In this document: piece by piece, positions 51,576 to 60,475 of the stretch
Numbering within the stretch: the stretch's first letter is position 1
Layout: every line of letters starts with the position of its first letter
Assembly (NCBI GenBank): GCA_902574355.1
Contig: CACGNN010000001.1
Span: 235,165 to 299,164 of the forward strand
Direction: 5' to 3'
DNA from: an uncultured SAR86 cluster bacterium
Lineage (GTDB): Bacteria > Pseudomonadota > Gammaproteobacteria > Magnimaribacterales > Magnimaribacteraceae
DNA: 64,000 nucleotides
Notes under the pieces: generated by a model
What the model was told of the DNA's origin: nothing
The model's input: only the letters and a program-made list of their open reading frames with translations
Database searches by the model: none
Position numbers and translations under genes: made by a program

Positions 51576-52772
51576 TTGATTTTTAATTTAGGCTCCAATG
51601 AGAATAAATTTAAATTGAGTAATTTAAAAAAAAATATAAGAAAGGATCTCATAAAGTGGGATTCTATAAAACTTCATAGAACAGGTACTGAGGGTGATAA
51701 TGAAACCGCGTATTGGCTAGCTCATGAGATAAAAAAATGTGGCCTTACAGCAGAAGTAGTTAAATTTGATTTTACTAAGAGAACTCCGGGTAAATGCGAG
51801 GTTACTAATGATACTCATACTGCAATTGGATTACCCTTGTTTGATGGAGGAAGCACTGGTTTCGATGGAATTAAAGGCCAACATGGTTCCTTGAATACTG
51901 ATGATGTTATTGCAATAACTCAATATGGCTCCTCAGCAAATGATGAGTCTTCTATAAATCTAAATAAAGCAAGGGCAGAAAATAAACATCCTGCAATTGT
52001 TACTGTAGCAGACGTTTCTCCCAATATTCCAGGACTTGCTGTACTAAATGCAGAGTCTTATCGAAAACCCTTTGGACCACCTGTTCTTCAGGTAGCAACA
52101 CAAGAGGGAGAGTGGCTTATGAAATTAAAAGCAGATGAAAAGATAAGTGTATCTGTTGAATTAATCGATGAAGAATCTCATGCTTTAAATGTTCAAACTA
52201 GAATAGAAGGTAAAGATCAATCTCTTAGTCCTTTAGTGGTCATGACACCAAAGAGTGGCTGGTGGACATCTACTTCAGAAAGAGGAGGTGGAATAGCTAT
52301 TTGGTTAAACGCAATGAGATATTTATCCAAAATCCAACCTAACCGGAATGTAATATTTACTGCAAATACAGGGCACGAATTAAGTCATCTAGGTCTGGAT
52401 CATTTCTTAGAAAAAAATTCGTCCTTAGTTAAAGATGCTTTTGCCTGGGTTCATCTGGGAGCTAATTTCGCTGCAAAATCAGGTCAGGTATTATGGCAAG
52501 CATCTTCAGATGAATATATGGAAAAAGGCTTGGAGCAACTTAAGGCTTTAAACTTACATGAAATCATATCATCGCCTGTATCATCTAGGCCGCTAGGAGA
52601 AGCAAGAAATATCTATGATGGGGGTGGAAAATTTATTTCATTACTTGGAAGCAATCCTCTTTTTCATCATCCAAAAGATATATGGCCAGACTCTATAGAT
52701 ATGGAAAAGTTGATCAAACTAAATTCTTTTATGACGAATATGATTATAGACTTGGCTAATGATGCTAATTAA
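51576..52772 (+). CDS. M28-like peptidase domain protein; N-terminus uncertain (see finding on split signal sequence)
   Basis: GTEGDNETAYWLAHEIKKCGL, NVIFTANTGHELSHLGLDHFLE; homologous reading frame continues upstream to 51537 without an ATG. Confidence 0.7.
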   Translation: MIFNLGSNENKFKLSNLKKNIRKDLIKWDSIKLHRTGTEGDNETAYWLAHEIKKCGLTAEVVKFDFTKRTPGKCEVTNDTHTAIGLPLFDGGSTGFDGIKGQHGSLNTDDVIAITQYGSSANDESSINLNKARAENKHPAIVTVADVSPNIPGLAVLNAESYRKPFGPPVLQVATQEGEWLMKLKADEKISVSVELIDEESHALNVQTRIEGKDQSLSPLVVMTPKSGWWTSTSERGGGIAIWLNAMRYLSKIQPNRNVIFTANTGHELSHLGLDHFLEKNSSLVKDAFAWVHLGANFAAKSGQVLWQASSDEYMEKGLEQLKALNLHEIISSPVSSRPLGEARNIYDGGGKFISLLGSNPLFHHPKDIWPDSIDMEKLIKLNSFMTNMIIDLANDAN

Positions 52773-52855
52773 GAAACTTTTATTATTCAATTGCAATTTT
52801 AAGCTTTTCGCTCATTGAAAGCGAAATTGATGTAACTAGATTCGAGACAGATTTC

Positions 52856-53233
52856 ATGAATAATTTGTACAAAATATTAAGAGAATATGAATGGGAAGAG
52901 GCTAAAGAAACAGGTCAAATTACTACAGCTTTAGATAAGCAAGATGGATTCGTCCATTTATCAACTGCATCTCAACTGGCTGGCACATTAGCTTTTTTCT
53001 TCAAGGAATCAGACTCTCTTCTACTCCTGCAACTAAATTTAAATAAGATAGATGAAACTAAATTAATCTATGAATCTCCTCACCCTAATGCAGGAAAAAG
53101 AAAAAGTGCTTTTCCTCATCTTTACTCTCAATTAACGACTGACCAAATATTTGAAAGTTGGAATATAAAAAGAGGAAGTTTTAGTCTTCCAGAAGAAGTT
53201 CTGCTTCAAGCAGAAAACTTAGTTCAAGAATAA
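52856..53233 (+). CDS. DUF952 family protein
   Basis: LYKILREYEWEEAKETGQIT...DGFVHLSTASQLAGTLAFFF...FPHLYSQL. Confidence 0.85.
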   Translation: MNNLYKILREYEWEEAKETGQITTALDKQDGFVHLSTASQLAGTLAFFFKESDSLLLLQLNLNKIDETKLIYESPHPNAGKRKSAFPHLYSQLTTDQIFESWNIKRGSFSLPEEVLLQAENLVQE

Positions 53234-53252
53234 AATATTTTTTCTCCATCGT

Positions 53253-53304
53253 ATATGGAGCTGGCGATAGGATTTGAACCTACGACCTGCTGATTACAAA
53301 TCAG
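53253..53304 (-). repeat. Truncated 3' part of tRNA-Thr(TGT), distal att-like direct repeat
   Basis: 52 bp identical to 54656-54707; contains anticodon arm to CCA end but no 5' acceptor strand or D arm. Confidence 0.9.
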
Positions 53305-53354
53305 TTGTTTTGCTATCTTAATCTCTTCAAAGTGTTACTAAATCAACAATCTTG

Positions 53355-53416
53355 ATGGTTTGCACATGGTTTGCACGAAAACGAACTGTGTAACTTGGTT
53401 TGCATATGGTTTGCAA
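53355..53416 (+). repeat. Four 11-bp repeats WTGGTTTGCAN in two tandem pairs, possible integrase arm-type sites
   Basis: ATGGTTTGCAC 53355-53365, ATGGTTTGCAC 53366-53376, TTGGTTTGCAT 53395-53405, ATGGTTTGCAA 53406-53416. Confidence 0.75.
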
Positions 53417-53438
53417 ATTTAAAATCTATACTCAATTT

Positions 53439-53466
53439 TTGAAGACGCATGCAGTGTCCTTATAGA
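53439..53466 (+). promoter_or_regulatory. Candidate sigma70-type promoter for the autotransporter gene
   Basis: TTGAAG-N16-TATAGA, about 50 bp upstream of the start codon. Confidence 0.3.
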
Positions 53467-53515
53467 CATTCTGTCGGCAAAAGGTTAATTTGAAATTAAA
53501 TTTTTGGAGAGAAAA

Positions 53516-54607
53516 ATGAAAAAATTATTAACGATTTTCTGTTTGTCTTTTATTTTCGGAGTGGGCAATGTATATGCAGATGAAAGCAGCTCTAGTTCTG
53601 AAGAAAGTAGTTCTAGTTCTGAAGAAAGTAGTTCTAGTACAGAGTCTGCTAGCACAGTTGGCGAGGCTAAAACCTATGCCGTTAAATTTAATAGTGAAAT
53701 AAAAAAGAACGAGATTTGGGAAGTAAAATCTGATGGAACAAATGTAAAGTTAATTGATTTTGAATTTCCTTCTGGTTATTGGACACCCGCAACCTCCTAT
53801 GCTAGCAATAAAACTGGAAAGATTTATCTGAAAGATTCAGGTTTAGGTTTAACAGAAGAAGAAAAGGGCTGGGTAGTTTATGACCCAGCAACCAATACCC
53901 TTACAACGGGAGTCAAAGAAGGTTATCACGAAGGTTACCAAAAGGTCTTTAGTGATGTGCTTAAAATAGATTCTTTAATACGTTCAGATGATGGAAGCTC
54001 TATACACATAGGAGAAAATTCTTTAGTAACTGTCGAAGAGAATGGCGTTCAGCAGCTATATGCTACAGATGCTAATGGTGACATGATAAACATCAATATA
54101 AAGAAGGGTACAGACTTATTGATTGATGGGGTTAGTGTTTCGGGTTCTCTTAATACAAATGCTACAAATATAGCTACTAATTCAACAAATATAGCTACCA
54201 ATAAAACTAACATAGCTACTAATACGACAGACATAGCTACAAACGCAACTAATATAGCTGCTAATACGGCAGAGATAGCTACTCACAGCACTTCTATTGC
54301 TAGTAATACCACCGCTATTGCTGCTTTAGGCTCTGATTTGAGTGCATTCAAGGCTTCAACAAATTCTCAAATGAACTATATGAAATCTGATTACAGTTCA
54401 GGTATTGCTTCTGCTATTGCAATGAGCCAATTTAATTTAGCTCAAGAAGGTTTCTCGGTTGGAATAGGAAGAGGTTCTTACAACGATGAAGATGAAACTG
54501 CTTTTGGATTGGGTTACGGAGGTGAATTTAAAAACGGAACACTCTTTAAGCTTCAAGCCAGTAAGAGTGGTGATGCCAGTGGAGTTGGATTAACAATCTC
54601 CTTCTAA
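53516..54607 (+). CDS. YadA-like trimeric autotransporter adhesin
   Basis: Signal peptide; SSSSSEE repeats; heptad stalk ATNxTNI repeats; C-terminal SAIAMSQFNLAQEGFSVGIGRGSYNDEDETAFGLGYGGEFKNGTLFKLQASKSGDASGVGLTISF resembling a YadA anchor; RBS GGAGAG favours ATG 53516 over track TTG 53504. Confidence 0.78.
   Translation: MKKLLTIFCLSFIFGVGNVYADESSSSSEESSSSSEESSSSTESASTVGEAKTYAVKFNSEIKKNEIWEVKSDGTNVKLIDFEFPSGYWTPATSYASNKTGKIYLKDSGLGLTEEEKGWVVYDPATNTLTTGVKEGYHEGYQKVFSDVLKIDSLIRSDDGSSIHIGENSLVTVEENGVQQLYATDANGDMININIKKGTDLLIDGVSVSGSLNTNATNIATNSTNIATNKTNIATNTTDIATNATNIAANTAEIATHSTSIASNTTAIAALGSDLSAFKASTNSQMNYMKSDYSSGIASAIAMSQFNLAQEGFSVGIGRGSYNDEDETAFGLGYGGEFKNGTLFKLQASKSGDASGVGLTISF
54151..54324 (+). 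repeat. Degenerate 21-bp tandem repeats encoding the ATNxTNI heptad stalk
   Basis: ATAGCTACTAATNNNACNAAY units read directly. Confidence 0.85.
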
Positions 54608-54612
54608 AAAAT

Positions 54613-54653
54613 AACCCTTACAAGAAGCTCAAATAGAATTTTTTGTAAGGGTT
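54613..54653 (+). terminator. Perfect 11-bp stem hairpin between adhesin gene and tRNA-Thr
   Basis: AACCCTTACAA (54613-54623) and TTGTAAGGGTT (54643-54653), 19-nt loop, no long T tract. Confidence 0.6.
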
Positions 54654-54658
54654 TAATA

Positions 54659-54734
54659 TGGAGCTGGCGATAGGATTTGAACCTACGACCTGCTGATTAC
54701 AAATCAGCTGCTCTACCAACTGAGCTACGCCAGC
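54659..54734 (-). tRNA. tRNA-Thr(TGT), CCA encoded
   Basis: Reverse complement GCTGGCGTAGCTCAGTTGGTAGAGCAGCTGATTTGTAATCAGCAGGTCGTAGGTTCAAATCCTATCGCCAGCTCCA. Confidence 0.96.
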
Positions 54735-54744
54735 GCGGTGAGCA

Positions 54745-55548
54745 TTATAGTTCTCTTATTGAAACTTCGCCATAACGAAGAGTAAGATATTGTGAACCTT
54801 CTTTAACAAGCATTTCTCCTTTGTCGTTCACACCTACGACCTCTACAGTTTTATCAATACCTTCAATGTTAACGCTACATTTTCTCCCTGTGAGTAAATC
54901 CAATGATTCATAGTCTGATTTATAGGGTTTAAAACCTTTATCGGGAAATACTGTAGTGAGTTGAAAAACCTTATTTACAATATCTCCTATAATTTCATTT
55001 CTATCATTTATTGAGTCAGTTACTTGATCTAAAGAAATCCATGACTGATCAATCTCTTTCCCTTCATCATCAGACATATGTACATTTATGCCTATGCCTA
55101 TTACAACTCCTACTTGATTGTTTATATCAATAGTTTCTATCAGGATTCCTGATATCTTCTTTTTTTCAATCAACAAATCATTAGGCCACTTAATGCCAAC
55201 TTGATTTTGAGTAAATTTATTTAGGGTAGACGCAACAATAGAACCAATAGCTAGGCTTAATCCATCTAGATGTGAGTACTTCAGTTTAGACAGCCATCCA
55301 ATAGAGAGGTATATGTTTTTTCCTTTTGGGCTAATCCATTTCTTGCCATTTCTTCCTCTTCCTGCAATTTGTTGTTCTGATGTGTGGATTGACAATAAAG
55401 ATGATTGCTCTGATAAGAAATTCTTTGCATCATTATTAGTGGACCCTGTAGATTGCGATATAAATATTTCAATACTCGTATCTAATAGATCACTATCTAA
55501 GAAATCTTTTAATAAATCTATATCTAGAGAAATGTAATTGTCTTTCAT
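54745..55548 (-). CDS. birA: Biotin--[acetyl-CoA-carboxylase] ligase (no N-terminal HTH apparent)
   Basis: STNNDAKNFL, EQQIAGRGRNGKKWISPKGKNIYLSIGW, VGIKWPNDLLIEKKKISGILIE, GIGINVHM. Confidence 0.93.
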   Translation of the reverse strand: MKDNYISLDIDLLKDFLDSDLLDTSIEIFISQSTGSTNNDAKNFLSEQSSLLSIHTSEQQIAGRGRNGKKWISPKGKNIYLSIGWLSKLKYSHLDGLSLAIGSIVASTLNKFTQNQVGIKWPNDLLIEKKKISGILIETIDINNQVGVVIGIGINVHMSDDEGKEIDQSWISLDQVTDSINDRNEIIGDIVNKVFQLTTVFPDKGFKPYKSDYESLDLLTGRKCSVNIEGIDKTVEVVGVNDKGEMLVKEGSQYLTLRYGEVSIREL

Positions 55549-55639
55549 AACCTAAAATTTTTGGAAATTTAAGTAATTTAAGTTGACATAGTAAGCTTGC
55601 AGTTACAGAATTGCGCGCTGTTTTTTAACCTAATTTATA

Positions 55640-55724
<85 letters not shown>

Positions 55725-55904
55725 TTAAAAAATCTCTCCAAAAGATGCGAAAACACTTGCATTAGAGGCCTAAAAATACTATAAAAGCGCTCCGAGCTTT
55801 GGGTTGTAGGTTTTATTTCAATAGATTTTATAGATTATTTTGTTTCTCTGTTTATCAGAAAAAATACTCTACACCCTAAAAAAGCAGCAAAAATTAAGAT
55901 TTTT

Positions 55905-55980
<76 letters not shown>

Positions 55981-56011
55981 GGTAATAGTAATTTAAATTT
56001 AGGGAAAAAAA

Positions 56012-57196
56012 ATGGCTAAAGAAAAATTTGAAAGAACCAAACCCCATGTCAATGTAGGAACAATTGGACACGTCGATCATGGTAAAACAACTTTAACTGC
56101 TGCGATAACGAAAGTTCAAGCTGAAGCTCTAGGTGGAGAAGCAATTGCCTTTGATGGTATTGATAATGCACCAGAAGAAAAAGAACGTGGTATCACGATA
56201 TCTACCTCTCATGTTGAATATGATTCTGAATCAAGACATTATGCTCACGTAGACTGTCCTGGTCACGCTGACTATATTAAAAATATGATCACAGGTGCCG
56301 CTCAAATGGATGGCGCGATACTAGTAGTGAATGCTGCAGATGGTCCGATGCCTCAAACAAGAGAGCACATACTTTTAGCAAGGCAGGTCGGAGTACCCCA
56401 TATAGTAGTATTTCTAAACAAAGCCGATATGGTCGATGATGCTGAATTAATTGAATTAGTTGAAATGGAAGTAAGAGAACTATTAACAGAGTATGACTTC
56501 CCTGGTGATGATACTCCTGTGATTGTAGGATCTGCATTGAAAGCTCTTGAAGGAGATGCAGAGTACGCTGCAAAAATACAAGAGCTAGTTCAAGCATTGG
56601 ATGATTTTGTCCCAGAGCCTGTAAGAGACACTGACAAACCTTTCTTAATGCCTATTGAAGACATATTTACAATCCAAGGTCGTGGAACAGTTGTAACAGG
56701 TAGAATTGAAAGGGGCGAAATTAAAGTAAATGAAGAGATAGAAATAGTTGGTATTAGAGAGACTACTAAAACTGTTTGTACTGGCGTGGAGATGTTCAGA
56801 AAACTTCTCGATGAAGGGAAGGCAGGAGAAAATGTCGGTATCCTTTTAAGGGGAACTGAGAGAGATGCTGTTGAAAGAGGACAGGTGCTCACTAAGCCGG
56901 GAGCTATTAATCCTCATACTAAGTTCGAAGCTACAGTCTATGTTTTATCTAAAGAAGAAGGCGGACGACACACACCTTTCTTCAAAGGATATAGGCCACA
57001 ATTCTATGTAAGAACTACTGACGTAACAGGAGCTGTAGAGCTTCCAGATGGTGTTGAAATGGTTATGCCTGGAGACAATATAGACATGACTGTTGAACTA
57101 ATCTCTCCTATTGCAATGGAAGATGGAATGAACTTCGCAATAAGAGAAGGTGGAAGAACAGTTGGTTCTGGAGTAGTTACTAAGATTATTGATTAG
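56012..57196 (+). CDS. tuf: Elongation factor Tu
   Basis: [50 protein letters not shown]. Confidence 0.99.
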   Translation: MAKEKFERTKPHVNVGTIGHVDHGKTTLTAAITKVQAEALGGEAIAFDGIDNAPEEKERGITISTSHVEYDSESRHYAHVDCPGHADYIKNMITGAAQMDGAILVVNAADGPMPQTREHILLARQVGVPHIVVFLNKADMVDDAELIELVEMEVRELLTEYDFPGDDTPVIVGSALKALEGDAEYAAKIQELVQALDDFVPEPVRDTDKPFLMPIEDIFTIQGRGTVVTGRIERGEIKVNEEIEIVGIRETTKTVCTGVEMFRKLLDEGKAGENVGILLRGTERDAVERGQVLTKPGAINPHTKFEATVYVLSKEEGGRHTPFFKGYRPQFYVRTTDVTGAVELPDGVEMVMPGDNIDMTVELISPIAMEDGMNFAIREGGRTVGSGVVTKIID

Positions 57197-57197
57197 T

Positions 57198-57273
57198 AGG
57201 CCAGTAGCTCAATTGGCAGAGCGACGGTCTCCAAAACCGTAGGTTGGGGGTTCGATTCCCTCCTGGCCTGCCA
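57198..57273 (+). tRNA. tRNA-Trp(CCA), CCA encoded
   Basis: AGGCCAG/CTGGCCT, anticodon loop CTCCAAA; 1 nt after tuf stop. Confidence 0.95.
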
Positions 57274-57300
57274 CTCAGCCAAAAAGCTTAGCCTTATAAA

Positions 57301-57657
57301 ATGGGAAATAGTATAAGAATGCAAAATTATATCCGTTGGATTGTTGGACTTACTGTTGTGGGACTAGCTGTATACGGTAATTCTTATTATTTTCAAGAAC
57401 CACTTCTTTATAGAGTAATAGGAGTGATCGTTATATCTAGTTTAGGTCTCTTTATTTTAACTACAACTCAAGAAGGTAAAGAGGCCCTTAAAACTGTAAT
57501 AGATTCAAGAACTGAGATTCGAAGAGTAGTTTGGCCTACTAGGACAGAAACAACTCAAACTACTCTCATTGTTTTGGTGGCAATAACAATAGCAGCTCTT
57601 ATCCTGTGGGGACTTGATTCCCTGTTCGGATGGGCAACAGCAGCTTTATTAGGATAA
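57301..57657 (+). CDS. secE: Preprotein translocase subunit SecE
   Basis: [24 protein letters not shown]; position between tuf and nusG. Confidence 0.95.
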   Translation: MGNSIRMQNYIRWIVGLTVVGLAVYGNSYYFQEPLLYRVIGVIVISSLGLFILTTTQEGKEALKTVIDSRTEIRRVVWPTRTETTQTTLIVLVAITIAALILWGLDSLFGWATAALLG

Positions 57658-57659
57658 AC

Positions 57660-58193
57660 ATGGAAAAACAGTGGTACGTAATACATGCTTATTCTGGATA
57701 TGAGACTAAAGTTAGAGAAGCTTTAATTGAGAGAATAGAAAGACTGGGAATGGATGATTTATTTGGAGAGATTATGGTTCCATCTGAAGAAGTCGTTGAA
57801 ATGAAAGGCGGTCAAGAGAGGAAAACCCAAAGGAAATTCTTCCCTGGCTACGTTTTGGTAAATATGGAACTAAACGATGATAGCTGGCACCTTGTCAAAG
57901 ACACTCCTCGTGTCATGGGATTCATAGGAGGTACGAAAGAAAAACCATCTCCTCTTTCAAATGTAGAAGCGCAAGGAATTATGCAACAACTTGAACAGGG
58001 ATCAGACATCACAAAACCGAAAGTTTCTTTTGAACCAGGTGAAATGGTAAGAGTAGTCGATGGACCTTTTAACGACTTCAGTGGAGTCGTAGAAGAAGTT
58101 AATTACGAGAAAAGTAAGGTTAGAGTCGCTGTATTGATTTTTGGTAGATCAACACCTGTTGAATTGCAATTCAATCAAATCGAGAAAGGATAA
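57660..58193 (+). CDS. nusG: Transcription termination/antitermination protein NusG
   Basis: [52 protein letters not shown] at 57660 (track start 57630 overlaps secE). Confidence 0.97.
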   Translation: MEKQWYVIHAYSGYETKVREALIERIERLGMDDLFGEIMVPSEEVVEMKGGQERKTQRKFFPGYVLVNMELNDDSWHLVKDTPRVMGFIGGTKEKPSPLSNVEAQGIMQQLEQGSDITKPKVSFEPGEMVRVVDGPFNDFSGVVEEVNYEKSKVRVAVLIFGRSTPVELQFNQIEKG

Positions 58194-58621
58194 TGGCAAA
58201 AGAAATAGAAACGTATGTAAAACTCCAAGTCCCCGCTGGTCAAGCTTCACCAAGTCCCCCTGTCGGCCCTGCGTTAGGCCAACATGGCTTACCTTTAATG
58301 GATTTCTGCAATGCATTTAATGCAAGAACAAAAGACTTAGAACAAGGATTACCTTGCCCTGTAGTCATAACAGTTTATGAAGATAAGAGTTTCGACTTTG
58401 TCATCAAGACTACACCAGCATCAGTACTTATCAAAAAAGCTGCAGGTATTAAATCAGGAAGCGGAACTCCCAATAGTGTAAAAGTTGGAAAGGTAACGAG
58501 AGCTCAATTAGAAGAAATTGCAAAAATAAAAGATCCTGATCTTACTGCTGCTGATATGGATGCCGCTGTAAGAACATTATCTGGAAGTGCCAGAAGCGCT
58601 GGAATAGAAGTAGAAGGTTAA
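58193..58621 (+). CDS. rplK: 50S ribosomal protein L11
   Basis: [36 protein letters not shown]. Confidence 0.98.
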   Translation: MAKEIETYVKLQVPAGQASPSPPVGPALGQHGLPLMDFCNAFNARTKDLEQGLPCPVVITVYEDKSFDFVIKTTPASVLIKKAAGIKSGSGTPNSVKVGKVTRAQLEEIAKIKDPDLTAADMDAAVRTLSGSARSAGIEVEG

Positions 58622-58622
58622 A

Positions 58623-59309
58623 ATGACTCAGAGTAAAAGAAAACAATACATCAACACTTTAGAAGAAAAAAAATATAATGTTTCAGAAGCAATGGAATTT
58701 ATCCAAGCTTCTCCAAAAGTTAAGTTCAATGAATCAATCGATGTAGCCATTAATTTGGGCGTCGATCCTACTAAGTCAGATCAAAATGTTAGAGGTGCTA
58801 CAACTTTGCCAGCAGGTTCAGGAAAGCCTTGTAGAGTAGCTGTTTTTGTAGAAGGCGATCAAGCTTCTGCTGCTAAAGAAGCCGGTGCTGATGCTGTTGG
58901 CATGGAAGACCTTGCAGAAGAAATTAAAAAAGGTGAAGTTGAATATGATGTCATCATAGCTACGCCGGATACAATGAAAATTGTTAGTCCTCTAGGAAAG
59001 GTCTTGGGTCCAAAAGGAACTATGCCCAATCCTAAGACAGGTACGGTCACGAAAGATGTAGCTTCTGCAGTGAAAAATGCGAAAGCAGGACAAATTAGAT
59101 ATAGAACAGATAAAGGTGCAATTATCCATGGAAGAATAGGGGATATAAGCTATACACCTGAACAGATTAAACAGAACTTAGAAACGCTTTTAGATGACTT
59201 GAAGAGGAATAAGCCCCCTTCAGCTAAAGGAGTTTTTATTAAAAAAGCAACTCTATCTTCCACTATGGGAGCTGGAGTTGAAATTGATTTATCTTCGTTA
59301 GTCTTTTAA
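58623..59309 (+). CDS. rplA: 50S ribosomal protein L1
   Basis: [30 protein letters not shown]-type sequence; [20 protein letters not shown]. Confidence 0.98.
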   Translation: MTQSKRKQYINTLEEKKYNVSEAMEFIQASPKVKFNESIDVAINLGVDPTKSDQNVRGATTLPAGSGKPCRVAVFVEGDQASAAKEAGADAVGMEDLAEEIKKGEVEYDVIIATPDTMKIVSPLGKVLGPKGTMPNPKTGTVTKDVASAVKNAKAGQIRYRTDKGAIIHGRIGDISYTPEQIKQNLETLLDDLKRNKPPSAKGVFIKKATLSSTMGAGVEIDLSSLVF

Positions 59310-59334
59310 AGACTACTAAAGATAAATGGTTTCT

Positions 59335-59445
59335 TCAGTATGGTGCGATTATTCGCCCATCGAAGACCGTAGGTGCGGGGAAAGGTTCCTTGCTTAATTA
59401 TTTTGACCTACGCAGATGGTAATTGACTGCTTGCAGTCATAGCCA
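59335..59445 (+). ncRNA. Ribosomal protein L10 leader (autoregulatory RNA)
   Basis: GACCGTAGGTGCGGGGAAAGGTTCC...GACCTACGCAGATGG immediately upstream of rplJ, matches the known L10-leader arrangement. Confidence 0.75.
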
Positions 59446-59486
59446 AAAATGATAATACCAGTTATTGGTATTTGGAGGATAGGAAG

Positions 59487-60014
59487 ATGCCAATGCGCAT
59501 TGATGACAAGAAAGTTGCTGTTGACGAGCTCAAAGACATAGCTAATAAAGCAACTTCAGCTGTAGCTGCTGATTATCATGGTGCATCCGTTACTGAGTTA
59601 ACTAAACTTAGAAAAGATGCCCGAGACAACTCAGTTCACCTGAAGATTATTAGAAATACTCTTGCGAAGAGGGCTTTAAATGATACTAAGTATTCTTGTT
59701 TTGAAGACCTACTAGTAGGCCCAACTATGTTGGCTTTCTCATTAGAGGATCCCACAAGTGCAGCTAAACTAGTCAATGACTTCACAAAGATCAATAGTAA
59801 ATTTGCGGTAAAAGGAATTTCTTTAGGAGACACCTTACTAGAGCTTTCAAAGCTCTCTGCACTAGCAAATATGCCCTCTAGAGAACAGGCCATAAGCCAA
59901 CTAGCAGGTTTATTGAATGCACCTATGAATCAATTCGTAAATATTCTTAATCAAGTACCTTCTAAACTTGTTAGAACCTTACAAGCGGTGAAAGAACAAA
60001 AAGAATCGGCATAA
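59487..60014 (+). CDS. rplJ: 50S ribosomal protein L10
   Basis: VAADYHGASVTELTKLRKDARDNSVHLKIIRNTLAKRAL; ATG 59487 with GGAGGATAGGAAG upstream. Confidence 0.96.
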   Translation: MPMRIDDKKVAVDELKDIANKATSAVAADYHGASVTELTKLRKDARDNSVHLKIIRNTLAKRALNDTKYSCFEDLLVGPTMLAFSLEDPTSAAKLVNDFTKINSKFAVKGISLGDTLLELSKLSALANMPSREQAISQLAGLLNAPMNQFVNILNQVPSKLVRTLQAVKEQKESA

Positions 60015-60044
60015 CCTTAATTAACTAACATTTGGAGAATAAAA

Positions 60045-60434
60045 ATGGCACTAAGTAAAGAAGAAATATTGGACGCTATAGCAGAAATGAGCGTCATAGA
60101 CATTGTTGATCTAATAGAAGCAATGGAAGAGAAATTTGGAGTATCTGCTGCAGCTCCCGTAGCAGCCGCAGCTCCAGCAGCAGCTGGTGGTGGTGATGCA
60201 GGTGGAGAAGCGGAAGCAGATGATGCTCCTGTTGATATTCACCTATCAGAAGTTGGTGATAAGAAAGTAGATGTTATTAAAGCAGTGAGAGCAATTACTG
60301 GTTTAGGCCTTAAAGATGCAAAAGCTATGGTCGATGATGCTCCTTCAGTTATAAAAGAAGGCGTAAATAAAGCTGAAGCCGATGAGCATGCAAAGGCCTT
60401 ACAAGATGCTGGTGCAACTGTTGAATTAAAATAA
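60045..60434 (+). CDS. rplL: 50S ribosomal protein L7/L12
   Basis: [20 protein letters not shown]-type N-domain, [26 protein letters not shown]. Confidence 0.98.
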   Translation: MALSKEEILDAIAEMSVIDIVDLIEAMEEKFGVSAAAPVAAAAPAAAGGGDAGGEAEADDAPVDIHLSEVGDKKVDVIKAVRAITGLGLKDAKAMVDDAPSVIKEGVNKAEADEHAKALQDAGATVELK

Positions 60435-60475
60435 CAAATTTTCTATAAATATAAATAAATTAAAAAGAGGTCTTT

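Larger units (their letters stand above)
53253..54707. mobile_element. Putative minimal tRNA-Thr-integrated cassette (about 1.4 kb) carrying a trimeric autotransporter gene, no integrase
   Basis: Direct repeats of tRNA 3' part at both ends, intact tRNA only on one side, arm-site-like repeats inside the distal end. Confidence 0.7.

Noticed and set aside
53253-53304. Second functional tRNA-Thr
   Set aside because: Sequence diverges after the anticodon arm (TTGTTTTGCTATC instead of CTGCTCTACCAAC); D arm and 5' acceptor strand missing, so it is a remnant/att-like copy, not a tRNA gene.
53590-53640. CRISPR-like short repeats
   Set aside because: 21-bp in-frame coding repeats (SSSSSEE) without spacers; no cas genes in the window.
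54049-54234. Minus-strand ORF opposite the autotransporter stalk
   Set aside because: Artefact of the repetitive ATNxTNI codons read in reverse.
56289-56892. Antisense ORFs within tuf
   Set aside because: Frame-shadow ORFs of a highly biased gene; no family resemblance.
59310-59471. Gap before rplJ as a novel ncRNA
   Set aside because: Explained by the known L10 leader, an established autoregulatory RNA.
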